Of a stretch of DNA of 64,000 bases, positions 10,426 to 17,941 are shown in pieces. The notes beneath the pieces are model-generated. The model was not told the origin of the DNA and did not search any database. It was given only the letters and a program-made list of their open reading frames with translations. The DNA lies in the NCBI RefSeq assembly GCF_900119735.1, contig NZ_FPJW01000013.1, positions 1 through 64,000 of the forward strand. The letters run 5' to 3'. Position numbers and translations under genes: made by a program. The DNA comes from Marinospirillum alkaliphilum DSM 21637 (GTDB taxonomy: Bacteria > Pseudomonadota > Gammaproteobacteria > Pseudomonadales > Halomonadaceae). How positions within the stretch are numbered: position 1 is the stretch's first letter; every line of letters starts with the position of its first letter.

Positions 10426-10513
10426 GAAGGTCTCCAGAAAAGAGTAAGGCGCAGGGTGTTTTTTGACCTGTTTCCGGATTCTGGTCGCTGATCGACTGTT
10501 TTTCTTGTTTGAA

Positions 10514-10543
10514 ACTCAGGACATTTTGTTCCAGACTCAGAAC
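10514..10543. promoter_or_regulatory. Direct repeat, probable AraC-family operator between putA and its regulator
   Basis: Two copies of ACTCAGRAC begin at 10514 and 10535, exactly 21 bases apart (two helical turns), in the same orientation. AraC-family proteins, with two HTH motifs per monomer, commonly bind such phased direct repeats. The site lies in the 161-base gap between divergent putA and the AraC-type gene, about 90 bases upstream of putA. No binding data are available, so this is inference from spacing and place. Confidence 0.5.
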
Positions 10544-10586
10544 CTGATCCTTTTGATCAGCTTTTCATCTGAATAGAGCCTTGACC

Positions 10587-11336
10587 ATGCTGGCCCGAAT
10601 CCGCAGTTTCCCGTTGCCAACCCGCTGTTTACACCACAGCCATGACCATCACCAGTTGGTGATTGCGTTATCGGGCAGTGCCGAGTTTGAAATTGCCGGT
10701 TATGGTGGCCGGGTGGATGCCCTGCACGGATGTCTGGTGCCTTCCGGCGAGGTGCACTTTTATGAAGGGCTGGGGGATAACCGTCATGTGGTGATGGACC
10801 TGCCGCAGTTGCCCCAGGGCCATGGCTTTGAACGATTATTTGATGTGCCGCGTTATTTCACTGCTGATACCAGCTTGAGACTTTTGCTGAGTTTCATGGA
10901 TCGTGAAGCCAGCCTGTGGCAACACTCGGGTGAAGCTGCTGCGGGCATGGCCAGTGTGTTTCTGGGTTCGTTGCACCAGCGTTTGTTTGATGCCGGTCCT
11001 GCCTTGCCATCCCCGGCAGGACGGTTGGATATGGTGAAGCTGGAGGTTTATATCCAGCAGCATCTGGCAGAAAAGCTGCCGGTGGTGCGGCTAGCCCAGG
11101 TGGCCTGCGTCAGTCCCGGGCACTTTCACCAGCTGTTCCGTGATGCCACCGGCATGACACCCGGTCAGTACCTGCTGCAAGCCCGACTGGAACGCGCCCG
11201 CGAACTGATACAGCGCACCCGCCTGCCACTGGAACTGATTGCCGGTCAGGTGGGCTTTTCCAGCCAGAGCGCCCTCACCCACGCCTTCCGCCGTTATTAT
11301 GGCGAAACACCCGGAAAGATCCGGCGTTTGCACTGA
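10587..11336 (+). CDS. AraC-family transcriptional regulator, probable activator of putA-putP
   Basis: A 249-residue regulator. The N-terminal half is cupin-like with a His-rich start (CLHHSHDHHQ) that probably senses a ligand. The C-terminal 100 residues carry the two HTH motifs of the AraC/XylS family: LAQVACVSPGHFHQLFRD and the second helix pair around IAGQVGFSSQSALTHAFRRY, ending at TPGKIRRLH. I chose the ATG at 10587 because AGAG lies 8 bases upstream; the TTG at 10581 would leave only 2 bases. It is divergent from putA, whose product lacks its own DNA-binding domain, so proline or pyrroline-5-carboxylate-dependent control is the natural guess. The sensor ligand cannot be read from sequence. 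Confidence 0.85.
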   Translation: MLARIRSFPLPTRCLHHSHDHHQLVIALSGSAEFEIAGYGGRVDALHGCLVPSGEVHFYEGLGDNRHVVMDLPQLPQGHGFERLFDVPRYFTADTSLRLLLSFMDREASLWQHSGEAAAGMASVFLGSLHQRLFDAGPALPSPAGRLDMVKLEVYIQQHLAEKLPVVRLAQVACVSPGHFHQLFRDATGMTPGQYLLQARLERARELIQRTRLPLELIAGQVGFSSQSALTHAFRRYYGETPGKIRRLH

Positions 11337-11439
11337 ATCTTTTCTCCTGCTTTTGACCTGTAGCCCAACCTTGGGTTGCAGCGGTCATTCACAGCTTCAT
11401 CAGTGGTATGATCCTACAGAGTCAATGCTTGGAGTTACC

Positions 11440-11601
11440 TTGATCCCGGTAGCAGAACGTAATAGTTGGCAAGACTACTTCACCGCTGAACAGCAGAAAA
11501 TCAGCCAGTTGGATCAGCAACTCCAGGTTGCTGAAGATCAGCTTAACCACGCAGTCAACCAGCTGTTTGGTTTAACCCAGCCAGAGGTGGACAGGTTATG
11601 A
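11440..11601 (+). pseudogene. C-terminal remnant of a class II DNA methyltransferase / type IIG restriction-modification protein
   Basis: The frame reads IPVAERNSWQDYFTAEQQKI..., then HAVNQLFGLTQPEVDRL and a stop. This pattern (W-x-x-Y-F, a basic/acidic coiled coil, then a V-x-x-LFxLT-x-x-E ending) resembles the last 50 or so residues of Eco57I-type methyltransferases. No upstream methyltransferase motifs remain: the frame runs back into the AraC gene. I read it as the surviving tail of a lost restriction-modification gene beside a toxin-antitoxin pair. It rests on pattern memory of a short tail, so confidence is moderate. Confidence 0.45.
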
Positions 11602-11643
11602 GAGAAGCCAGTTGTTATGACCTGGATCCTTTGTGAGGTCTGT

Positions 11644-11895
11644 ATGTATTGGGACGTGAAAAAAGTACGTCCGTTGGATGACTACCAGATTTTTGTGGAG
11701 TTGGTTGATGGACGCAAAGGGGTTTTTGATCTGAAGCCTTATCTTGATCTTGGTGCTTTTAAGGAACTGAAGGACAAGTCTTACTTCGCTCAGGTCGATG
11801 TGGTGCTGGGAGCAGTGACCTGGCCGCATGAACAGGATATTGCACCGGAAACGCTGATTGCTGGTCTTCAACCGGTGAATGCTGGTGTGGCCTGA
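11644..11895 (+). CDS. DUF2442 domain protein
   Basis: A small acidic/basic protein of 83 residues with the DUF2442 pattern: MYWDVKKVRPLDDYQIFVEL, a turn with DGRKGVFDLKPYLD, an F-x-x-L-K-D-K-x-Y-F segment, and VTWPHEQDIAPETL near the end. The family has no established biochemical role and often sits next to DUF4160 or toxin-antitoxin genes. The ATG at 11644 follows GAGG by 5 bases; an ATG at 11617 would add nine residues. It ends 12 bases before the MntA gene, so the three small genes are probably transcribed together. Confidence 0.75.
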   Translation: MYWDVKKVRPLDDYQIFVELVDGRKGVFDLKPYLDLGAFKELKDKSYFAQVDVVLGAVTWPHEQDIAPETLIAGLQPVNAGVA

Positions 11896-11907
11896 TGAGT
11901 AAAGCTA

Positions 11908-12201
11908 ATGCGCCTGACTCCTGAAGAAGTGACTGCAATCAAAGCAGCTGTACAACAGGCTTTTGGTCGCCAGGCCAGAGTCTGGTTGTTTGGCAGTCGT
12001 GTGGATGACAGCAAAAAAGGTGGTGATATCGATCTGCTGGTGGAAGCGCCTGAGGGTTGTGCAGGGCTGCTGGATAAAAAGCTGCAGGTGTTATCCACTC
12101 TGATGCTGTCACTGGGTGAACAGAAAGTTGATCTGGTGCTGGCACGTGATGCTTCTCGGCTGGTTGAACAAGAGGCCCGGTCAAAAGGGATTGAACTATG
12201 A
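11908..12201 (+). CDS. mntA: MntA-type nucleotidyltransferase antitoxin
   Basis: A minimal nucleotidyltransferase of 97 residues. The catalytic signature is complete: GS at 29-30 (WLFGSR), then D40-x-D42 (GGDIDLL), that is GS-X9-DxD, plus a later acidic strand (KVDLVLA). In type VII toxin-antitoxin systems this protein transfers AMP units to a Tyr beside the active site of its HepT toxin. The neighbour downstream overlaps by 4 bases and has the matching HEPN motif, which makes the assignment firm at family level. The target Tyr is present in the partner (Y121). Confidence 0.85.
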   Translation: MRLTPEEVTAIKAAVQQAFGRQARVWLFGSRVDDSKKGGDIDLLVEAPEGCAGLLDKKLQVLSTLMLSLGEQKVDLVLARDASRLVEQEARSKGIEL

Positions 12202-12674
12202 ATGATGCTTTAAGCAAGGCCAAGGTTGAAAAGGCGCTCAGGGAATGTGAAACCCATCTGAAGCGAATGAACTATGCCCGTGGCAAGCTGGCAGCGCTGA
12301 TGCCGATGGATGAGTCGGGTTATCTTGCGCTGACAGAAGCGCAGATTGAGTCTCTGGATCAGTATATTTTCCGTTACATCAAAATGCAGGATGCCATGGG
12401 CGAGCGGTTGTTCAGGCAAATGCTGGATTTACTGGAAGAGCCTGCGCGTAGTCTGCCCTTTCTGGATAAGTTGAATCGGTTGGAGCAGTTAGGTGCCATC
12501 AGCAGCAAGGAGGCATGGCTAAAACTGCGTAATCTCAGAAATCTTCTGACGCATGAGTATGAGGATGACTCGGCCAGCATGAGTGAGGTTATTAACCAGG
12601 TGTATGTGGTTTATCCGGAAGTTGAAGCCACTTACCAACAGGCAGCAAATTTTATACGGCCTTACCTGCACTGA
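12198..12674 (+). CDS. hepT: HepT-type HEPN ribonuclease toxin
   Basis: An all-helical HEPN protein of 158 residues. The catalytic motif R-X4-H-x-Y is intact at R114-NLLT-H119-E-Y121, and a second Arg precedes it (RNLRN). HEPN toxins of this type cleave RNA; the Tyr of the motif is the residue that MntA adenylylates to switch the toxin off. It overlaps mntA by 4 bases (ATGA), as expected of a translationally coupled toxin-antitoxin pair. It stops one base from the convergent SulP gene. The order antitoxin then toxin is common in this family. Confidence 0.85.
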   Translation: MNDALSKAKVEKALRECETHLKRMNYARGKLAALMPMDESGYLALTEAQIESLDQYIFRYIKMQDAMGERLFRQMLDLLEEPARSLPFLDKLNRLEQLGAISSKEAWLKLRNLRNLLTHEYEDDSASMSEVINQVYVVYPEVEATYQQAANFIRPYLH

Positions 12675-12675
12675 A

Positions 12676-14244
12676 TCACGTTGGTTGATTCTGTACGGCC
12701 TGGTCCAGATGGGTGAAGACCAGGTCTGCATGAATATGCGGCAGGCGCGCTTCGAGTAACTGGTTGCGCAGGTGCGGACGCACCACCAGTTCCACGTTCA
12801 GGCCGCGTTGTTGATAGTGGGCCACGGCTTCATCCAGCATCAGCAGGGCGCTGGCATCCAGTAGCTGGATTTTGCGGCAATCAAGAATGATCTGGCGGGT
12901 ATCCAGCAGTTCATCCACGGCTTCGATGCGATCCAGCAGGTGGCTGGTTGAGCCAAAAAACAGTGGCCCCTTGATGTGCAGGATACGCACCCCTTCGGTC
13001 TGGCGATTCAGTGACGGCAGTTCGTGGTTGGCATCAAAATGCACCTGCGCCTGTTGTGCCAGACGCCAGGTGACAATACCCATGGCCAGGATCACGCCAG
13101 CGGTTACCGCAATCACCAGATCAGTGAAAAATGTCAGCAGCAATACCGTCAACAGAATGGCAAATTCGCTGCGTGGCAAGACTTTGGCCATACGAAAAAT
13201 ACGCCCGTCCAGAATATCCACACCCACTTTTAACAAGATTCCGGCCAGCACCGCCAATGGGATGTTTTCAGCCAGGGGTGCCAGTCCTAATAGCAGCCCC
13301 AACAACACCAGGGCATGAATCACACCACTGAGGCGGCTGTTGCCTCCGGCTTTGACGTTCACCACGGTACGTAGGGTGGCACCTGCACCGGGCAGACCGC
13401 CAATAAATGCACAAAGCAGGTTGCCCAGCCCCTGGCCCATCAATTCCCGATTGGGTTGATGGTGGGTGTGGGTGATGGAGTCTGCCACCAGCGAGGTCAG
13501 CAGGCTGTCGATGCTGCCGAGTACCGCCAGGGTTAATCCCAGGGTGAAAATCAAAGTCCACTGGTCGAGGGCAAAACTGGGCAGTTGAAATTCCGGTAGT
13601 GCGGTCGACAGGCTGCCGATCACGGGTACATCCATGGCAAAGTGCAGACTGAGCAGGGTGCAGATGACCAGCGCGATCAGCGGGGAGGGCAACCAGCGAC
13701 TGATGCTGGCGGGGGTAAGAAACACCAGTAGCAGGGTGATACCACCCAGCAGCAAGGCCTGCAGATTGATGGTCTGTAGTTGTTGTGGCAACAGCAGCAG
13801 TGCCTGCAGAGGCGCGGATGCAGCGCTATGCCCCAACAGGGGTGCCAGTTGCAGTACCAGAATGATGCCGCCGATGCCGGTCATAAAGCCGGATATCACC
13901 GGATAAGGAATAAAACGCACCAACGCTCCGGCACGCAGGGCGGCCAGCAGTAATTGAAACAACCCGGCCACCAGCACCACCAGCATCACCAGTGACAGGT
14001 TGTTGCCCAGCAGGGTCAGGGCCGAGGCAAACACAATGGTCATTGGCCCGGTTGGACCGGAAATCTGTACACGGGTGCCACCCAGTAATGCCGCCACCAA
14101 ACCCAGGGTTATGGCGCCATAAACACCCGCTAATGCACCGGCTCCGGAAGCCACACCAAAGGCCAGCGCCAATGGCAGGGCGATGATACCGGCAGTGAGC
14201 CCGCCTGCCAGATCACCGGCCAGACGGGTCAGGTTGGGCTTCAC
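12676..14244 (-). CDS. SulP/SLC26-family anion transporter with STAS domain
   Basis: Inner-membrane anion transporter of 522 residues: about 12 hydrophobic segments (residues 10-400) followed by a cytoplasmic STAS domain (about 420-515). Family motifs include SGPTGPMTIVFASAL near TM3 and GLGNLLCAFIGGLPGAGATLRT, the usual SulP signature. The substrate (sulfate, bicarbonate or another anion) cannot be told from sequence. The start is a GTG immediately after the TAA of the V-ATPase A-subunit gene, with no gap, so it is the last gene of that operon. That context suggests charge or pH compensation coupled to ion pumping, but this is inference. Confidence 0.88.
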   Translation of the reverse strand: MKPNLTRLAGDLAGGLTAGIIALPLALAFGVASGAGALAGVYGAITLGLVAALLGGTRVQISGPTGPMTIVFASALTLLGNNLSLVMLVVLVAGLFQLLLAALRAGALVRFIPYPVISGFMTGIGGIILVLQLAPLLGHSAASAPLQALLLLPQQLQTINLQALLLGGITLLLVFLTPASISRWLPSPLIALVICTLLSLHFAMDVPVIGSLSTALPEFQLPSFALDQWTLIFTLGLTLAVLGSIDSLLTSLVADSITHTHHQPNRELMGQGLGNLLCAFIGGLPGAGATLRTVVNVKAGGNSRLSGVIHALVLLGLLLGLAPLAENIPLAVLAGILLKVGVDILDGRIFRMAKVLPRSEFAILLTVLLLTFFTDLVIAVTAGVILAMGIVTWRLAQQAQVHFDANHELPSLNRQTEGVRILHIKGPLFFGSTSHLLDRIEAVDELLDTRQIILDCRKIQLLDASALLMLDEAVAHYQQRGLNVELVVRPHLRNQLLEARLPHIHADLVFTHLDQAVQNQPT

Positions 14245-16089
14245 TTAGTTTCCACTGGCCTCTTGCAGCTCCGGCTGGGCAAACTGGTTGAGCTGGTGAA
14301 TCTCATTCCAGTAGCGCTTGAAGTCGGGGCTGCCTTCGCGGCTGTAGTTGAGGTTGCGGAACAGACCGGCCAGACGGGTAAAGTGTTCCCTGACACTGTC
14401 CTTGTCTTCCAGCGGGGGATGTTCAAACAGGCAGCGTTTCAGCAGTTTAAAAAAGGTCTGCTGGCGTTGCATCGGAGTGGAGGCATCCACATCATCAAAG
14501 GCATCCTGCTGCAGGTACACCTGATCCAGGCACTGGGCGCGGTTGTAAGTCAGGAAGTCATCCAGAGTGACCCCTTCCTCACCGGTCACCTGCATCATCT
14601 GCTGTACATCTTCACCCTGCACCAGCAGTTTTTGCATCTGTTTCACGTCTTTCACCCACTGGCCGCCCAGGTGTTCGCTGTACCAGCCGGATAACTGATC
14701 CAGATAACGCGACCAGGAGATCAGGGGATCCACTGCCGGATAGGCACGTTTGTAAGCGCGGTCGGCACTCAGCCCCAGGAAGGTCTTCACGGTGCGCAGG
14801 GTAGATTGGGTCACTGGTTCCTCAAAGTTGCCCCCGGCCGGTGATACAGTGCCGATCAGGGTCAGGCTGCCGTGTTCACCCTGATTGTTGCGAATCAATC
14901 CGGCGCGTTCGTAGAGGGTGCGTACCGAGGAATCCAGGTAGGCCGGGAAGGCTTCTTCACCGGGAATTTCTTCCAGGCGTCCGGAGGTTTCGCGCATCGC
15001 CTGGGCCCAGCGGGAAGTGGAGTCGGCAATCAGCAGCACGTTGTAACCCATCTGGCGGTAATACTCGCTGAGGGTGATGCCGGTGTAGATGGAGGCTTCT
15101 CGTGCTGCCACCGGCATGGAAGAGGTGTTGCAGATGATGATGGTTCGATCCATCAGCGTGCCGCCCTTGGGATCTGGCAGTGCCGGGAATTCGGTGATGG
15201 TTTCCACCACCTCACCGGCGCGTTCACCACAGGCCACAATCACCACAATATCCACGTCGGAAAAACGCGAGATCAGGCTCTGCAGTACCGTTTTACCCGC
15301 ACCAAAAGGGCCGGGAATACAGGCCGTACCGCCCTTGGCAACCGGGAAAAAGGTGTCGATCAGGCGGATGGAGGTCAGCATCGGTTGTTCCGGGTAGCAG
15401 CGCTCAGACAGGCGCTGGGCCAGCAGTGGCTGACTGACCGGAATACGCACTGGCCATTTCTGCTGCATGGTCAGATCGTGTTCCTTGCCGCGATGGTCGC
15501 GCAGGCGGGCCACCGGGGTGTCCACCGTGAAGGTGCCTTCCTGAATCCAGGTGATTTCCACTTCACCCGCCTGGTTGAAGGGCACCATGATCTTGTGTTT
15601 AAAGCGGCCTTCCTGCACATGCCCGACCGGATCACCGGCTTTCAGGCGCGCACCAACCTTGACACCGGGCTGGAAGGTCCATTGTTTCTGGGTATCGATG
15701 CCTTCCACCTGCAAACCACGCGGCAGGAAAAAGCCGTGCTGGGAAGCAATGATTTCCAGCGGGTTCTGCAGGCCGTCATAGACCTGACCCAGCAGGCCGG
15801 GGCCAAGGGTCACCGACAACATCTGACCGGACTGGCGCACCGGATCACCGATGGCCACACCACGGGTGTTTTCAAACACCTGCACATCGGCTTCACCGTG
15901 GCGCACCCGCAGCACTTCCGCCTGCAGGTATTCCTGGCGTCCGTCAGCCGGGGTGCGGGTCGGACAGATGTACACCACTTCGTTTTTGATCAGCGGGTGA
16001 AATTGCCCATCTGCATCGGTTTCCAGTTGCAGTGTGACGATATCGTCCCTGACCCCGGCAACCCGGGCGGTGATCGGTGCGTCCTTCAT
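14245..16089 (-). CDS. atpA: V/A-type ATPase catalytic subunit A
   Basis: Nucleotide-hydrolysing or -synthesising subunit of the V1/A1 head. It has 614 residues, slightly longer than typical bacterial A subunits. The Walker A motif GPFGAGKT is at 260-267; the large non-homologous region that distinguishes A from F-type beta lies before it (about 110-195). Later motifs include ACGERAGEV, DSTSRWAQAMRE and SGRLEEIPGEE. In the complex it alternates with subunit B around a hexamer. The gene overlaps the DUF2764 gene by one base and is followed directly by the SulP transporter. This is not an F-type enzyme. Confidence 0.95.
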   Translation of the reverse strand: MKDAPITARVAGVRDDIVTLQLETDADGQFHPLIKNEVVYICPTRTPADGRQEYLQAEVLRVRHGEADVQVFENTRGVAIGDPVRQSGQMLSVTLGPGLLGQVYDGLQNPLEIIASQHGFFLPRGLQVEGIDTQKQWTFQPGVKVGARLKAGDPVGHVQEGRFKHKIMVPFNQAGEVEITWIQEGTFTVDTPVARLRDHRGKEHDLTMQQKWPVRIPVSQPLLAQRLSERCYPEQPMLTSIRLIDTFFPVAKGGTACIPGPFGAGKTVLQSLISRFSDVDIVVIVACGERAGEVVETITEFPALPDPKGGTLMDRTIIICNTSSMPVAAREASIYTGITLSEYYRQMGYNVLLIADSTSRWAQAMRETSGRLEEIPGEEAFPAYLDSSVRTLYERAGLIRNNQGEHGSLTLIGTVSPAGGNFEEPVTQSTLRTVKTFLGLSADRAYKRAYPAVDPLISWSRYLDQLSGWYSEHLGGQWVKDVKQMQKLLVQGEDVQQMMQVTGEEGVTLDDFLTYNRAQCLDQVYLQQDAFDDVDASTPMQRQQTFFKLLKRCLFEHPPLEDKDSVREHFTRLAGLFRNLNYSREGSPDFKRYWNEIHQLNQFAQPELQEASGN

Positions 16090-16784
16090 CAGGAAAGGTC
16101 CTCAAAGGCTGATTCAATGTGTTGCGTGATGGCCGGTGTGTTCAGCAGTTGGCTGGTCAGGTGCTGGAAGGCTTCCAGTGCCTGCACCGCATCACTTTTC
16201 AGGTGTTTTTCGGTCAGACCCCAGCGCAGTACAAAACAGATCACCGTGTCCAGGGTGAACTGCACGCTGCGCTCGATAAACAGCAGGTCTTTCCACAGCC
16301 AGGCATTCAGTTGTTGCTCCAGTTCACCGGAGTGACCCTTCAGCAGCAGTGGCTGCAGTTCGGCCAGAAACGGCAGTGCGGTGTCCAGTCCGAACAGGGG
16401 TTCGTGCCAGTGGCGGCGAATCTGCCCGGTCCAGCGTCCGAAACCGGAAAAATGCTCCGGGCCGATGCGCCCCTGTTGCCGGTAACGCAGGGCCGCCAGC
16501 AGGGTTTGCCATTCCAGTTTCAGTTGGATGCGTTCACGGATCAGCGGGGATTCAAGCTGTTGCAATTGTTGTTGCCAGTCCCGCACCAGTGTCTGGTCTG
16601 GCAGGGATTGCAGGCTCACATCACCCTGGTGATACAACCGCTCGGCCTGCTGCAATTGCTGCCGGTCGGCATCACTGAGCATCGACAAGCGACGATCCAG
16701 TGCAATCCGCGAGATCGGGAGCTCCTTGCATTGGGGCAGCGGTGGCAGGTGCGGCAGGGCCGTCACCAGGGTGTAATAGGTCAC
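16089..16784 (-). CDS. DUF2764 protein of the V/A-type ATPase operon (subunit C-like)
   Basis: A 231-residue, mostly helical, Gln/Leu-rich soluble protein. It opens with the YYTLVTALPHLPPL pattern typical of the DUF2764 proteins found between subunits E and A in Chlamydia, spirochaete and Bacteroidetes V-type ATPase operons. It probably fills the place of subunit C, the socket joining the rotor to the membrane ring, since no separate C gene is present in this operon; that role is inference. It overlaps subunit E and subunit A by one base each, so translation is coupled. Confidence 0.72.
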   Translation of the reverse strand: MTYYTLVTALPHLPPLPQCKELPISRIALDRRLSMLSDADRQQLQQAERLYHQGDVSLQSLPDQTLVRDWQQQLQQLESPLIRERIQLKLEWQTLLAALRYRQQGRIGPEHFSGFGRWTGQIRRHWHEPLFGLDTALPFLAELQPLLLKGHSGELEQQLNAWLWKDLLFIERSVQFTLDTVICFVLRWGLTEKHLKSDAVQALEAFQHLTSQLLNTPAITQHIESAFEDLS

Positions 16785-17467
16785 TAGCGGATCACTCCTT
16801 CCAGCAGTGCCCGGAAACGGGGTTGCAGGTGACGCAGTAGCAGCTTGGCAATGGCCTTGTCGGTCAGGTCCACTTCCACTTCCTGACCCACCAGCCGCAC
16901 ACGGATGCCTTCACCGCCGTGGCTGTTAAAGCTGACCCCTTCACGCAGCAGTTCCGCCGACAGCGACTGCACAAACTGGCTGAGGCGGCCTTCCTTGTAT
17001 TCACTGGCATTACGGCGCAGTTCATCCAGACCGATGAAGTTGTCCGGCAGCAGCACTTCCACGGCAGTGGCATCCTTCAGGCCGGACTGGTCACGTACTC
17101 GCCCCACCAGCTCCAGAATCATGCGCTGCATGAATTCCGGGTTGTTCATCTGCTGCTGGATCAGGCGGTCCACCTGATCGGTGAAACTGCGCGCCAGGCT
17201 TTCTTTTACATCCAGCAGCAGGTCACGAGCGGCCATTTTCAGGGCATCTTCCCCAGCCTGACGCTGTTGGGTCACTTCGCGCCGTGCCTGGGCACGCAGG
17301 GCGTCTGCTTCTTCCTGTGCCTGTTTCAGCAGCAGTTCTGCTTCCTTTTCGGCATCCAGGATGATGCGGTCGGCTTCACTCCGACCCTTCTGCACACCCT
17401 GCTCTCGCAACTGTTCAATCAGTGCTTCGATGCCGGAGGCGGCATGGGTTTTTTCCAGTTCAGTCAT
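16784..17467 (-). CDS. atpE: V/A-type ATPase peripheral-stalk subunit E
   Basis: A 227-residue subunit: a long Glu/Lys/Gln-rich N-terminal coiled coil (about 10-110, with ILDAEKEAELLLKQAQEEAD) and a globular C-terminal domain containing GGEGIRVRLVGQEVEVDLTD. In the complex it forms part of the peripheral stalk that keeps the A/B head from turning. The usual coiled-coil partner (G/H) is not encoded nearby. GGGAGCT precedes the ATG. It lies 27 bases after the K-subunit gene. Confidence 0.85.
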   Translation of the reverse strand: MTELEKTHAASGIEALIEQLREQGVQKGRSEADRIILDAEKEAELLLKQAQEEADALRAQARREVTQQRQAGEDALKMAARDLLLDVKESLARSFTDQVDRLIQQQMNNPEFMQRMILELVGRVRDQSGLKDATAVEVLLPDNFIGLDELRRNASEYKEGRLSQFVQSLSAELLREGVSFNSHGGEGIRVRLVGQEVEVDLTDKAIAKLLLRHLQPRFRALLEGVIR

Positions 17468-17494
17468 GTTCAGCTCCCGGGAACCTCAGATCGA

Positions 17495-17941
17495 TCAGGC
17501 CGGTACACCGGCACTGATCACCAGGGCAAAAATGAAGGCAAACACCGCAAAACCTTCCACGATGGCAGCCGGAGCCAGGGACATACCGAAGATTTCCGGA
17601 CGGATTTTTGACACGTTGATGGCCGAGGCACAGCTGCGGCCCTGGTAGATGGCACTGAACATCAGCGCCAGACCACACAGCAGACCGATGGCAGCCAGAC
17701 CGGCTGCGTTGTCGATGTTCAGTTCCCGGTTCAGGGCAAACATCACCACAATACCGTAGATGGACTGGGACGAAGGCATGGCGGAAATACCGATGTAGCG
17801 GCCATGGCCGGTTTCGGTTTCCAGCAGCGCGCCTGCGGCGGCTTGTCCGGCCAGCGAACAGCCAATCATGCTGCCAATGGCACCCAGTGCCATGGGGCCA
17901 TAAAGGCCGGCCCAGCCAAGAGCCAGGATCAGGTTATCCAA
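17495..17941 (-). CDS. atpK: V/A-type ATPase membrane-ring proteolipid subunit K
   Basis: Rotor-ring subunit of 148 residues with four membrane helices, the duplicated-hairpin form. The ion-carrying carboxylate is Glu129 (IVEGFAVF) in helix 4. Only helix 4 has an acid; the equivalent place in helix 2 carries Gln59 (MPSSQSIYG). Gln100 (IYQGR) in helix 3 is also present. In the Enterococcus hirae Na+-ATPase, a Glu with two Gln at comparable places bind Na+, so sodium specificity is plausible here; I infer this from a few residues only. The start overlaps the I-subunit gene by 13 bases. Confidence 0.9.
   Translation of the reverse strand: MDNLILALGWAGLYGPMALGAIGSMIGCSLAGQAAAGALLETETGHGRYIGISAMPSSQSIYGIVVMFALNRELNIDNAAGLAAIGLLCGLALMFSAIYQGRSCASAINVSKIRPEIFGMSLAPAAIVEGFAVFAFIFALVISAGVPA

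Noticed and set aside
14872-16335. 487-codon plus-strand frame antisense to the V-ATPase A-subunit gene
   Set aside because: Shadow of a well-supported gene; no ribosome site or family features.
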